The position numbers were made by a program, and so were the translations under genes. The notes under the pieces are model-generated. The model worked only from the letters and a program-made list of their open reading frames with translations. It was not told the origin of the DNA and did no database searches. From an uncultured Flavobacteriales bacterium (GTDB lineage: Bacteria; Bacteroidota; Bacteroidia; Flavobacteriales_D; Crocinitomicaceae): DNA of 59,439 nt. The stretch is from assembly GCA_913046365.1 (NCBI GenBank), contig CAJWRM010000014.1:1-59439 (forward strand). The letters are read 5' to 3'. Positions 18,789-28,168 of this stretch are shown piece after piece. Positions within the stretch are counted from its first letter, which is position 1, and the number at the start of each line of letters is the position of its first letter.

Positions 18789-21146
18789 ATGAGATTTAGC
18801 TTTCGATTCCTTCTTTTATTTTCTCTTTGTTTCAGCTTTTTAAATTCTTATTCACAGGTGAGCGGTATCGTAAAAGATGGCAATTCGCGAGAGTTATTAG
18901 TGGGTGCAAGAGTTGAGGTAATGGGCGGTGGTGTAAGGACTGCCTGCGACGTAAATGGAGAATTTACCCTCCCTGTTAATCAATTTCCTGCTTGGATAAA
19001 GTGTTCAATTGCTGGATACATGTCAGATTCTATTGAAGTTAAAAAATCACAGATAATTTCTTTTGAGCTTTTTGAGCAAGTGCTAGAAATGAGAGCTGTT
19101 GTTGTTTCTGCGGGTAGGAGAAACCAAAATATTGAGGATGTTTCTGTGTCCATGGAGATCATTACACCAGAGCTCATAAATAACAAAGGATATTCCAACT
19201 TGGAGCAGGTTGTTGACCAAAGTCCGGGGGTTTATGCAATGGATGGTCAGGTGAGTATAAGAGGTGGCGGTGGATTTGCCTATGGCGCGGGAAGTCGAGT
19301 GCTGCTTTTATGGAATGGTATACCTATGATGTCTCCTGATGTTGGAGATGCAAAATGGAATGCGATTCCGATGGAGCAAGCTTCACAAATTGAAATTATG
19401 AAAGGAGCCTCTTCTGTACTTTATGGAAGTGGAGCCTTGAATGGTGTAATAGCACTCAGTGAAAAAGAGCCTGGTCCGAAAGGTATCTTTAAGGCAAAAA
19501 TTCAATCAGGAATTTATGACAATCCAAGGCGTAGTTCCATGAAATGGTGGGATAAAAATCCAACCTTTCATTTGGCTGATCTTTATTACGGCAAGTCCAA
19601 GAAAAACAGCGGGTTTACAATCGGAGCGAATGCCTATATTGATTCTGGTTTTAGAAAGGAGGAAAATGAGGAGCGCTATCGTTTGAATGGCTCATTTTAT
19701 TTTAAACCAGAAAAAAAGAAAAACCTTAAAGCAGGCCTTTCATACAATATGCAATACCAGGACATTGGGGTCTTCGTGTTATGGAAAAATGATTCCATGG
19801 GTCTAGAGCCTCAGGACAACACAATCGACCGTCAAAAATCAATCAGGTTAAGTGTAGACCCATATCTTAAGTTGTATGACAAGTTTAAAAACAAACATTA
19901 TTTTAGGTCTCGTTACTATCTAGTTACTACAGGAAATACAAAAAATGTATATGCCAGTTCTTTGGCGGAGATGTATTATTTTGATTATCAATTCCAACGA
20001 AATATCAGTGCTGGTAATACCTTGACTGCAGGTTTTTCGAACACCAATAATAGGGTTGTGAGTGGTGTATTTGGAGATCATTTGTCTGAAAATGCGGCTG
20101 CATATGCGCAGCTTGAAAGCAAATTCAGGAAAATGGACTTGTCTCTTGGTATGCGCTTGGAGTGTTATAAGATTGATACCTTAGATTTCGATTCGAACAT
20201 CTATTTTAATTATCTCAACAAGGACGAAGTATTGGACTCTTTGGCAGTTCCTATTTATCCTGTTTTTCGAGCAGGTTGGCATTATGAGCTTGCGCCAAGT
20301 TCCCATATTAGGGCTTCCCTAGGACAAGGAATCCGTTTCCCGTCAGTGGCTGAAAGATTTGTTTCCACTTCAGTAGGCGGATTAATCATTTTCAATAATC
20401 CCGACCTTAAGCCAGAAAAAGGATGGGCAGCAGAAATAGGCTATAAGCAGATCCTGAAAATGGGGGATTGGAAAGGTTATTTTGATGTTTCGGGATTCCT
20501 CAATCAGTATAGCAATATGGTTGAGTTTACTTTCGGTATTTATAACCCAGATACCATTGCCTTATCTACCGATCCTAATGATAATTTAGGCTATATTTTA
20601 AATTGGGTCGGTTTTCAGGCACAAAATGCTGAAAGAGCAAGAATTGCAGGTCTGGAATTTTCTTTTAACAGCATGGGTAAAATAGGTAATGTTGAGCTAA
20701 CCTCTTTGCTCGGATACACCTATATGGATCCTGTGAGCTTAAATCAAGATTCTATTTACCGACAAACTTTTTCAGATACAAGTGTAAACCTTCTTAAGTA
20801 TCGCTTCAGACATTTAGCAAAGGTTGATATTCAGGCAACATATAAGAAGTTCTTTGTTGGGTTCAGTTGCAGATACAATAGCTATATGCAAAATATTGAC
20901 GCTGTTTTCGAGGAAGATGTAGACCCTACAGATGCCGAGCTATATATTTTACCGGGATTAGCCGACTACAGAGCTAAATTTAACAAAGGGAGCTTTGTAG
21001 TTGATACGAGAATGGGGTATAAAATTAATGATAGCATGAAAATAAATTTCATTGCCAACAACCTTTTAAACGCAGAGTACGTAACAAGACCCGGAGACAT
21101 ACAACCTCCAAGAAGTTTTGTTTTACAGCTTCAGTTTCAATTTTAA
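18789..21146 (+). CDS. TonB-dependent receptor (tandem copy 1)
   Basis: A 785-residue outer-membrane receptor. A signal peptide (residues 1-23, ending YSQ) is followed by a carboxypeptidase-like regulatory domain (VSGIVKDGNSRELLVGARVEV), then the plug with VVVSAGRR, QVSIRGGGGFAYGAG and EIMKGASSVLYGSGALNGVI, and a beta-barrel ending in the aromatic-terminated strand QLQFQF. Such receptors import siderophores, cobalamin, glycans or peptides using TonB energy; the substrate is unknown. No SusD gene accompanies it. It is clearly paralogous to the next gene, 12 bases downstream. Confidence 0.93.
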   Translation: MRFSFRFLLLFSLCFSFLNSYSQVSGIVKDGNSRELLVGARVEVMGGGVRTACDVNGEFTLPVNQFPAWIKCSIAGYMSDSIEVKKSQIISFELFEQVLEMRAVVVSAGRRNQNIEDVSVSMEIITPELINNKGYSNLEQVVDQSPGVYAMDGQVSIRGGGGFAYGAGSRVLLLWNGIPMMSPDVGDAKWNAIPMEQASQIEIMKGASSVLYGSGALNGVIALSEKEPGPKGIFKAKIQSGIYDNPRRSSMKWWDKNPTFHLADLYYGKSKKNSGFTIGANAYIDSGFRKEENEERYRLNGSFYFKPEKKKNLKAGLSYNMQYQDIGVFVLWKNDSMGLEPQDNTIDRQKSIRLSVDPYLKLYDKFKNKHYFRSRYYLVTTGNTKNVYASSLAEMYYFDYQFQRNISAGNTLTAGFSNTNNRVVSGVFGDHLSENAAAYAQLESKFRKMDLSLGMRLECYKIDTLDFDSNIYFNYLNKDEVLDSLAVPIYPVFRAGWHYELAPSSHIRASLGQGIRFPSVAERFVSTSVGGLIIFNNPDLKPEKGWAAEIGYKQILKMGDWKGYFDVSGFLNQYSNMVEFTFGIYNPDTIALSTDPNDNLGYILNWVGFQAQNAERARIAGLEFSFNSMGKIGNVELTSLLGYTYMDPVSLNQDSIYRQTFSDTSVNLLKYRFRHLAKVDIQATYKKFFVGFSCRYNSYMQNIDAVFEEDVDPTDAELYILPGLADYRAKFNKGSFVVDTRMGYKINDSMKINFIANNLLNAEYVTRPGDIQPPRSFVLQLQFQF

Positions 21147-21158
21147 AAAAGAAATCAT

Positions 21159-23501
21159 ATGCGGAAAGTTTTATTCATTCTTTGCTTGGGTGTAATGCCC
21201 TTCTTTTCATTCGGTCAACTAACGGGGGTTGTAACGGATCTAAATTCGGGAGAAGCCATTATAGGCGCTAAGGTTTTCGCTTCTGACGGAAATAAAGCAA
21301 TTACCAATTTTGATGGTGAATTTACATTGAAGACGACCTCTTTTCCTGTCACCTTGGTCACAAAGATGCTTCAATATAATACCGATTCAACTGTTGTCGA
21401 TTCACCGGGAAAGGTAAAGATAAAGCTAGGTGAACCTGTTACGGATCTTCAAATGGTTGTTGTTTCTGCGGGCCGCAGAAAACAAGCCATCGAAGAAGTA
21501 CCGGTATCGATTGAAATTATTAAACCCGAGCTAATCGATAACAAGGGGATTACGAGTCTAGACCAGGCGATAGAACAAACACCTGGAGTCTCTACGTTTG
21601 ATGGTCAGGTAAGTATTCGCGGAGGAAGTGGCTTTTCTTATGGAGCGGGTAGTCGAGTTTTGCTTTTGTGGAATGGAATGCCGCTATTGTCGGCGTATGC
21701 GGGAGATACGCAGTGGAATGCAATACCTATAGAGCAAGCCGCTCAAATTGAGGTAATGAAAGGAGCCTCATCTGTACTTTATGGAAGTGGAGCACTGAAT
21801 GGTATTATTGCAATTAGGGAGCGTGAACCTGGCACTACGCCAGTGACAAAGCTTAAGGTACAATACGGTATTTATGACAACCCAAGACGAGCTTCTTTAA
21901 AATGGTGGGATACCAATCCAATGACCCAACAGATTGAGTTCTACAGAAGTCAAATGTTCAAGAATGTAGGTTATACCATATCATCGACGCTTTTCCATGA
22001 TGATGGATACAAAAACGAAGAGTTCGAATATCGAGGACGTGTTAGCGGAACACTTTATTATCGACCGAAAAAATGGAAAAAAGTAAAAGCAGGGATTGGG
22101 TATAATTATCAGATTCAAAAAACGGGTAATTTTTTAATTTGGGAAAGTGATTCCTTGGGTTATACGCCACAGGGTGGGATTGATACAAGTGATGCAGCCT
22201 CCACATTAACTTATACACTCGGGCATAGATTGTTTATTGATCCTTATCTAAAGGTTATCGATAGGCATAACAATCGGCATACTTTTAAAAACAGAATATA
22301 TTATGTAAAGAACATAATTCTTGGAAATGAGGATCAGAATAGTATCGGAACTGTGTATAATAATGATTATCAATTTCAAAAATCATATGCCAATGGTTTG
22401 ACCCTGACCTCTGGAGCCTCAAGTTTGTACAACGCTGTGAATTCAGCTCTTTTTGGAGACCATAGCTCATGGAACTCTGCAATTTTTACACAGATCGAGC
22501 ACCACATGGGTGATTTTGATTTCACTGCTGGTTTACGTCTTGAATATTTCCAAATGGATGGGCAACGCGGAGACAGTGATTTCTTAATCGCTAAAAAAGA
22601 TTCAGCGGTGCTGCCTTTTTATCCTGTAGCGCGTTCTGGATTTCATTATAAGCTGGCAGAGTATACGCACCTCCGTGCCTCTATTGGTCAAGGTATACGC
22701 TACCCTGCAGTAGGTGAACGTTTCATACAAACTAGTGTTGGTGCTTTAAATATTTTTCCGAATGCAGATTTAAGGCCTGAGATTGGTTGGGCCGGAGAAA
22801 TTGGAATCAAGCAAGGCGTGAAAATTGGTGATTGGAAAGGAATGCTCGATATTTCTGGATTTATTAATGAATACAAGAACATGATTGAATTCACCTTTGG
22901 GATTTATAATCCAGAAGATATCATACTGAACACTACTGACCCGGAAGATGTGGGTTATATCTATAAATGGATTGGGTTTAGGGCACAAAATGCCGAGTCG
23001 GCAAGAATTACGGGAATTGATTTTTCTTTCAATAGCATGGGTAAAATAGGAGAGTTTGAAATTGTATCCTTAATAGGGTATACCTATATGAATCCGATTA
23101 GCCTTAATACAGATGAGGAGTACCAAGCCACTTTTTCAGATACGACAGGGAATATTTTAAAATATAGATTTAATCATTTGGCAAAATTAGATGTAGAGGT
23201 GACCTATAAAAAGTATAGTGCAGGAATATCGATGCGATATGGTGGCTTTATGAGAAATATTGACAAGGTTTTTGAGGAGCCTATTGGCGGGACAACCTAT
23301 ATTTTGCCTGGATTAAAAGAATATAGAGAGATATATAATAAAGGAAATTTGGTTTTTGATGCAAGACTTGGTTATAAATTAAATGACACCTATCGATTTG
23401 GATTTATGGTTAATAATCTGTTTAACTCTGAATATACAAGTCGTCCAGGAGATATCCAGCCTCCGCGTAATTTTTCTGTTCAAGTTCAAATGAAATTTTA
23501 A
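21159..23501 (+). CDS. TonB-dependent receptor (tandem copy 2)
   Basis: A 780-residue paralogue of the preceding gene with the same order: signal peptide (residues 1-19, ending SFGQ), carboxypeptidase-like domain, plug (VVVSAGRRKQAIEEVPVS, QVSIRGGSGFSYGAG, QIEVMKGASSVLYGSGALNG) and barrel ending QVQMKF. Shared stretches such as GIYDNPRR, RAQNAE and RPGDIQPPR show a tandem duplication, with divergence in the loop regions and N-terminal domain. Its stop overlaps the kdsB start (TAATG), so kdsB is probably translated from the same message. The substrate is unknown. Confidence 0.93.
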   Translation: MRKVLFILCLGVMPFFSFGQLTGVVTDLNSGEAIIGAKVFASDGNKAITNFDGEFTLKTTSFPVTLVTKMLQYNTDSTVVDSPGKVKIKLGEPVTDLQMVVVSAGRRKQAIEEVPVSIEIIKPELIDNKGITSLDQAIEQTPGVSTFDGQVSIRGGSGFSYGAGSRVLLLWNGMPLLSAYAGDTQWNAIPIEQAAQIEVMKGASSVLYGSGALNGIIAIREREPGTTPVTKLKVQYGIYDNPRRASLKWWDTNPMTQQIEFYRSQMFKNVGYTISSTLFHDDGYKNEEFEYRGRVSGTLYYRPKKWKKVKAGIGYNYQIQKTGNFLIWESDSLGYTPQGGIDTSDAASTLTYTLGHRLFIDPYLKVIDRHNNRHTFKNRIYYVKNIILGNEDQNSIGTVYNNDYQFQKSYANGLTLTSGASSLYNAVNSALFGDHSSWNSAIFTQIEHHMGDFDFTAGLRLEYFQMDGQRGDSDFLIAKKDSAVLPFYPVARSGFHYKLAEYTHLRASIGQGIRYPAVGERFIQTSVGALNIFPNADLRPEIGWAGEIGIKQGVKIGDWKGMLDISGFINEYKNMIEFTFGIYNPEDIILNTTDPEDVGYIYKWIGFRAQNAESARITGIDFSFNSMGKIGEFEIVSLIGYTYMNPISLNTDEEYQATFSDTTGNILKYRFNHLAKLDVEVTYKKYSAGISMRYGGFMRNIDKVFEEPIGGTTYILPGLKEYREIYNKGNLVFDARLGYKLNDTYRFGFMVNNLFNSEYTSRPGDIQPPRNFSVQVQMKF

Positions 23502-24226
23502 TGCGTGTACTAGCAGTTATTCCTGCCAGATATGAATCTACTAGGTATCCGGGGAAGCCTTTAATTGATTTAGCAGGTAAAACCATGATTCGTCGTGTAT
23601 ATGAAGGAGTTCAGAAGTCCAATTTGATTTCAAAGGTTATTGTCGCGACCGATGATCAACGTATTTTAGATGAGGTAGAGTCATTTGGTGGAGATGCAGC
23701 CATGACGGGTGTACATCATGTAAATGGTACCGGTCGATGTGTTGAGTTGGCATCATCTTTAGATTCTTTTGATGTGGTCATTAATGTACAGGGTGATGAA
23801 CCATTGATTCGTTCTGAACAGCTAGATGCATTAATTCATTCTTTTCAGGATAATGCTGTTGATATTTCCACATTGGCAATTGCAAGTTCTTCTGAGTCTG
23901 ACTTTTTAAATGAAAATCGGATTAAGGTAGTGATGGATGTAAATAGCGATGCACTTTGTTTTAGTAGGAGCCCCATTCCGAATCAGTCTAAAACTAAAAA
24001 TCCAGTTGTATTCCATAAGCATATTGGGATTTATGCCTTTCGCAGAGAGATTTTGCTTGAGATCCAAGATATGGAATCATGTGCAATTGAACGTGCAGAG
24101 TCACTTGAGCAATTGAGATGGATGTATTATGGAAAGAAAATACGGGTAGTGCTAACCAATGTTGAAACGCCGAATATAGATTCTCCAGAGGATGTCGATA
24201 AAGTTCTAAGACTGCTCAAGGCTTAG
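23501..24226 (+). CDS. kdsB: 3-deoxy-manno-octulosonate cytidylyltransferase
   Basis: A 241-residue CMP-Kdo synthetase that activates Kdo with CTP for lipopolysaccharide inner-core synthesis. Key segments are VIPARYESTRYPGKPL (CTP binding) at residues 6-21, GRCVELA, NVQGDEPLI and HKHIGIYAFRREIL. It is cytoplasmic and of normal length. The ATG overlaps the stop of the preceding TonB receptor, an odd pairing of envelope biosynthesis with uptake that probably reflects shared transcription only. Confidence 0.96.
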   Translation: MRVLAVIPARYESTRYPGKPLIDLAGKTMIRRVYEGVQKSNLISKVIVATDDQRILDEVESFGGDAAMTGVHHVNGTGRCVELASSLDSFDVVINVQGDEPLIRSEQLDALIHSFQDNAVDISTLAIASSSESDFLNENRIKVVMDVNSDALCFSRSPIPNQSKTKNPVVFHKHIGIYAFRREILLEIQDMESCAIERAESLEQLRWMYYGKKIRVVLTNVETPNIDSPEDVDKVLRLLKA

Positions 24227-24250
24227 TGTAGAATGATTCGAATTTCTTTT

Positions 24251-24258
24251 TAACTTTG
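24251..24258 (+). promoter_or_regulatory. -7 box just before the HU-SPOR gene
   Basis: TAACTTTG is an exact match to the Bacteroidota -7 consensus TAnnTTTG. It ends only four bases before the ATG at 24263, so transcription would begin at or within a base or two of the start codon. No convincing -33 element is visible. Confidence 0.45.
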
Positions 24259-24262
24259 AGTT

Positions 24263-25333
24263 ATGGCCTCTTTTGATATAATTCTTTTCGACCTTCTTGT
24301 AAAACACAATTGCGTTATTGTTCCTGATTTTGGGGGTTTTGTTTCTAAACGAGTTTCGAGTAAAATTGATTTTGATAAAGGAATCATTGTGCCTCCATCA
24401 AAGCATTTGTTATTCAACAAACATTTAACTACCAATGATGGACTTTTCCTTGCCGCATATGCTGATCACAATGGTTTAAGTTATGTTGAAGCTGAGGAAA
24501 AGCTCAAGGAAATGGTTCTGAACTTTCAAAAGGAGCTGTCTTCAGGAAAAGCGCTTATGTTTCCAAGAATTGGTATTTTACAACGTTCAACGGATGGTTT
24601 TTACGCCTTTTCTCAGGACAAAGAATTTAACCTTTTATCGGATGCCTATGGTTTGACAAAGCTTGAATTTGAGGCTGTAAAAGTGAATAAGGAAGAACCT
24701 TCTGTTGAGGATGTACCTGAGGTAGACACAGAAAGGATAACAATAAATCCTAATGTGAAGTCCTTGAGAAGGAAAAAGATCCTGAGATATGCCGCCGCTG
24801 CATGTCTTTTGCCGTTGATGATGTATACATTTTGGATTCCTTTCAAGTCAGATTTCTTTACATCCGGTTTGATATCTATACATGATTTTGATCCATTTTA
24901 CACAAAAGAAGTTGGCTTGTATCAACCTACCGACTCAGGGATTAGTCACGAAAGAGCATCAGAGGATTCGGCCAAAGAGACTGAAAATATTTTGAACGAT
25001 GACGCTGCCGAAGAGGTTATTGCTATTGAGAATAATGAGGGTGGTGAGTCCGTTGAAACCCAAGAAACAGAAGTTGCAGAAGCTGAGGTGATCCCTCCTG
25101 AAAACCTACAAGTTCCTTATTCAAAACAATATATTGTAGGCTGCTTTTCAGTGAAAAAGAATGCAATCAATTTTAAAAATAAAATCGCAGCAGATGGATT
25201 TGTACCGCTAATTTTAGAAGGAGGAAAACTGCATAGAGTCTCTATGGGTTTAACTTATTCCAAAGAGGAATATAATCGTTTGCAAGCTAGTGCCTCATCC
25301 ATGGGTTACAACGGTTGGACCTTAAAACAATAA
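24263..25333 (+). CDS. HU-CCDC81 and SPOR domain protein
   Basis: A 356-residue single-pass membrane protein. Residues 1-70 form an HU-CCDC81-type nucleoid-protein-like domain (LLVKHNCVIVPDFGGFVS), continued by a second HU-like unit to about 150; one membrane segment lies near 172-190 (ILRYAAAACLLPLMMYTFWI); an acidic, Glu-rich linker follows; and residues about 290-356 form a SPOR domain (YIVGCFSVKKNAINF). SPOR domains bind denuded peptidoglycan at division sites. The protein thus has a DNA-binding-like domain inside and a wall-binding domain outside, a Bacteroidota-specific architecture. A role in division or chromosome-envelope linkage is inferred. Confidence 0.9.
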   Translation: MASFDIILFDLLVKHNCVIVPDFGGFVSKRVSSKIDFDKGIIVPPSKHLLFNKHLTTNDGLFLAAYADHNGLSYVEAEEKLKEMVLNFQKELSSGKALMFPRIGILQRSTDGFYAFSQDKEFNLLSDAYGLTKLEFEAVKVNKEEPSVEDVPEVDTERITINPNVKSLRRKKILRYAAAACLLPLMMYTFWIPFKSDFFTSGLISIHDFDPFYTKEVGLYQPTDSGISHERASEDSAKETENILNDDAAEEVIAIENNEGGESVETQETEVAEAEVIPPENLQVPYSKQYIVGCFSVKKNAINFKNKIAADGFVPLILEGGKLHRVSMGLTYSKEEYNRLQASASSMGYNGWTLKQ

Positions 25334-25339
25334 TCTTTT

Positions 25340-26530
25340 ATGAAATTAATTTTTACACTATCCCTGTGTCTAGGCGTCGCCATAGGTACAAACGCTCAAA
25401 GCTTTAAAAACACAAAAGAAAGCAATTATAACTTTAAGCAGGTTAAGCGTCTTGCGGCCTCACCTGTCGAAAGTCAAGGCAGAACAGGTACTTGTTGGAG
25501 CTTTTCTGCTTTGTCTTTTTTGGAGTCTGAAATTATGCGAGTCAATAAGAGCGATGAGCCAATTGTGCTTTCAGAGATGTTTATCGTAAGAAAGGCATAC
25601 GAGGAAAAAGCAAAGAAATTCATAAGAATGGATGGTCGAACTAATTTTGGAGAGGGCGGTGCCTTTCATGACATTCCTTACGTTATTAAAAATTTTGGCA
25701 TTGTTCCTCGGGCAGTATATTCAGGTTTAAAGAAAAAGAAAGATAAATATGATCATGGAGGAATGTTTGATCGTTTGGATTCGATTGTTCAGCAGGCAAA
25801 GTCATCGGGGAATGGGATTCAATCGGAGTGGCTCGCTAAATACAATGCAGAACTCGATAATGGCATTGGTGTACTTCCTACAAATTTTAAGTTTAAAGGA
25901 TCAAGCTACACTCCGCAGACATTTTATAATTCGTTGGGAATCGATATGGATGATTACGTTTCATTAACCTCTTTTACCAACCATGAAATGCATCAAAAAT
26001 GTATGCTGCAGATCCCAGATAACTGGTTGTGGGATGAGAGTTACAATGTGAAAATAAATGAGTTATTTGAGAGCACATTGCATGCTTTGAAAAGTGGCTA
26101 CACCGTAGCTTGGGGGGCTGATGTCTCTGAGGAGGGTTTTAGCTTTCGTAATGGTATAGCTATTGTCCCGGCTTCCGATGCTCAGATAAAAATTGAAGGT
26201 AAAGACAATAAAAATTTCTCTGATGCCGGTGCTGATAAATATTCCGCGGCTTTTTTGAATCCTGTCCGCGAGGTAGAAGTTACACAAGAAATGCGTCAAA
26301 AAGCATACGATGAAAAACAAACCACTGATGACCATGGTATGCATATTATAGGTTTTAATGTAGATCGAAAGGGTCGTTATTTTTTCTTGGTAAAGAACTC
26401 TTGGGGAACATCAAATTATCCGGAGGGTTATCTTTATGTATCTGAGGCTTATTTCAAGCTTAAGACAATCAATATATATCTTCATAAAGAAGCTATTCAA
26501 GATCAGCTCCGGGCTAAGATTGGAATTTAA
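25340..26530 (+). CDS. Exported aminopeptidase C/bleomycin hydrolase-like C1B peptidase
   Basis: A 396-residue papain-fold peptidase of family C1B. The catalytic triad is visible: Cys52 in QGRTGTCWSFSALSFLE, His335 in DHGMHIIGF and Asn353 in VKNSWGTS. The C terminus is about the usual place after the Asn. Unlike cytoplasmic PepC, it has an N-terminal signal peptide (residues 1-20, ending GTNAQ), placing it in the periplasm or outside, where it would trim peptides. It follows the HU-SPOR gene by six bases and probably shares its transcript. Confidence 0.92.
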   Translation: MKLIFTLSLCLGVAIGTNAQSFKNTKESNYNFKQVKRLAASPVESQGRTGTCWSFSALSFLESEIMRVNKSDEPIVLSEMFIVRKAYEEKAKKFIRMDGRTNFGEGGAFHDIPYVIKNFGIVPRAVYSGLKKKKDKYDHGGMFDRLDSIVQQAKSSGNGIQSEWLAKYNAELDNGIGVLPTNFKFKGSSYTPQTFYNSLGIDMDDYVSLTSFTNHEMHQKCMLQIPDNWLWDESYNVKINELFESTLHALKSGYTVAWGADVSEEGFSFRNGIAIVPASDAQIKIEGKDNKNFSDAGADKYSAAFLNPVREVEVTQEMRQKAYDEKQTTDDHGMHIIGFNVDRKGRYFFLVKNSWGTSNYPEGYLYVSEAYFKLKTINIYLHKEAIQDQLRAKIGI

Positions 26531-26600
26531 TTAGCACCTGAAATAAATACTTCGAGCGAAGACTTAGTGTCACAATAACACTTATATAACTCAAAACATT

Positions 26601-26608
26601 TATATTTG
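26601..26608 (+). promoter_or_regulatory. -7 box upstream of gapA
   Basis: TATATTTG matches TAnnTTTG exactly and lies 27 bases before the ATG at 26636. The match also explains why a TTG in this box can be mistaken for the gene start. No clear -33 element. Confidence 0.4.
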
Positions 26609-26635
26609 TCCAGTTGTTGCTTAATTTTACCATTC

Positions 26636-27637
26636 ATGCAGAATAAACAAAAAATTGGGATTAACGGATTTGGAAGAATAGGTCGTTACTATACGAGGTT
26701 GGCCATTCTTGATCCAGAAATTGAAATAGGCTTGGTGAACGATCTTGCAGATACCCATTCCTTGATGCATCTATTCAAATACGATAGTGTGCATGGCGGT
26801 TTTGATATAAGTTTTGAAATTACCGGTAACACAGTGGTTTTCTCGAATGGAAAAAGTATGCGTTTTTCTCAGCAGCGAGAACCTTCGAAAATACCTTGGG
26901 CCGAGAATAACGTGACAACTGTTGTAGAATGTACGGGACTATTTTTAACAAAAATACTAGCATCAGGGCACTTAAAGGGCGGAGCTAAGAAAGTTGTGCT
27001 TTCTGCTCCAGCAAAAGATGAGGATGTAAGGACTGTGGTTCTTGGTGTGAATGACCAAACACTTTCTGCAGAGGACAATGTTATATCCAATGCCTCGTGC
27101 ACAACTAATAATGTTGCACCAATTGTAAAGGTTGTAAAATCATTAGTGGATATTGAGCTGTGTTATATCTCTACCATTCATAGTTATACCTCTGACCAAA
27201 GGTTACACGATGCTCCACACAAAGACATGCGCAGGGCTAGGGCAGCTGCACATTCAATTATTCCTACTACTACAGGAGCGGCCAAGGCAATTACCAAAAT
27301 ATTTCCTGACCTCGAAGGTAAGATTGATGGGGGGGCAATTAGGGTTCCTGTTTCTAACGGTTCTATGTCTGAAATTACATTTAATGTTGCCGAAACCGTT
27401 TCAATGGATAAGCTTAATCAAGCAATGATAGAAAGTGCAAAACGTGATTTAAAGGGAGTTCTGGGTATTATTACCGACCCGATTGTTTCCATTGATATAG
27501 TGGGATCTGCTTTAAGTTCTGCTTATGATACCGGACTTTCTAAATCATTCGGTAAGGTTCTAAAAATCATTGCTTGGTACGATAACGAAGCGGGCTATTC
27601 TAATCGTTTACTGGAATTGACCAAAAAAGTCCATTAA
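26636..27637 (+). CDS. gapA: Type I glyceraldehyde-3-phosphate dehydrogenase
   Basis: A 333-residue glycolytic enzyme converting glyceraldehyde-3-phosphate to 1,3-bisphosphoglycerate with NAD. It shows KIGINGFGRIGR for cofactor binding, the active-site Cys155 in SNASCTTNN, and the C-terminal WYDNEAGYSNR. ATG 26636 is chosen over an in-frame TTG 30 bases upstream because that TTG lies in the likely promoter and would add residues absent from the family. It lies near pgk, the next glycolytic enzyme, although pgk is on the other strand. Confidence 0.97.
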   Translation: MQNKQKIGINGFGRIGRYYTRLAILDPEIEIGLVNDLADTHSLMHLFKYDSVHGGFDISFEITGNTVVFSNGKSMRFSQQREPSKIPWAENNVTTVVECTGLFLTKILASGHLKGGAKKVVLSAPAKDEDVRTVVLGVNDQTLSAEDNVISNASCTTNNVAPIVKVVKSLVDIELCYISTIHSYTSDQRLHDAPHKDMRRARAAAHSIIPTTTGAAKAITKIFPDLEGKIDGGAIRVPVSNGSMSEITFNVAETVSMDKLNQAMIESAKRDLKGVLGIITDPIVSIDIVGSALSSAYDTGLSKSFGKVLKIIAWYDNEAGYSNRLLELTKKVH

Positions 27638-27786
27638 ACAGATAGCTAAGTAATTATACGTACTTCGAAAAAAAAAATACTTAACCTACCATAGGTGATG
27701 GTTTCCATTTTTATTCTTTAAAGCTAAAATATTTTCATTGCATGTGTCATATGCATCATATTTGATGTATAAAAAAACAACGCCAT

Positions 27787-28122
27787 ATGAACTCTTACAA
27801 AATTTTTACAATTCTTTTTTCTTTTTCACTTCTTCTTATCTCCACAAAATCATTTGCAAATAATGATGACGACCCAAAGGATAATTCAAAAGTGAAAGTA
27901 ATAACGTCTTCTATTAATCAGGGGGACGCTACTGTAAAGTGGTTTGATCAGTCGATTGATTATATAGAAATTGTATCTGATAATAATCAAATCATGCCAT
28001 CTATTCCAGTTTTAGATGCTGATGCTTTGCATTTGCATGACCTAACGAATGGAGTGTATTTAATTCATTTTAAAGCTAAAGGAAAGGTGCTATATACCAA
28101 GGAAATTACAGTGCAAAGGTGA
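27787..28122 (+). CDS. Small secreted protein resembling a T9SS tail domain
   Basis: A 111-residue protein with a signal peptide (residues 1-24, ending SFANN) and an acidic stretch DDDPKDN. The last segment (LTNGVYLIHFKAKGKVLYTKEITVQ) resembles the closing strands of a type A T9SS sorting domain, but no large passenger is present. It could be a stand-alone beta-sandwich or a remnant. Family and function are unknown. It ends at a bidirectional terminator shared with pgk. Confidence 0.65.
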   Translation: MNSYKIFTILFSFSLLLISTKSFANNDDDPKDNSKVKVITSSINQGDATVKWFDQSIDYIEIVSDNNQIMPSIPVLDADALHLHDLTNGVYLIHFKAKGKVLYTKEITVQR

Positions 28123-28141
28123 TTGAGAATGCGCACTAATG

Positions 28142-28168
28142 AAAAGGGGAGCTTCGGCTCCCTTTTTT
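28142..28168. terminator. Bidirectional terminator between the small secreted gene and pgk
   Basis: The stem GGGAGC with GCTCCC closes a TTCG tetraloop and is flanked by A's on the left and T's on the right, so it can end transcription from both sides. It sits directly at the pgk stop codon. Confidence 0.85.

Noticed and set aside
26606..26635. gapA start at TTG 26606
   Set aside because: It lies in the -7 box TATATTTG and adds residues absent from GAPDH.
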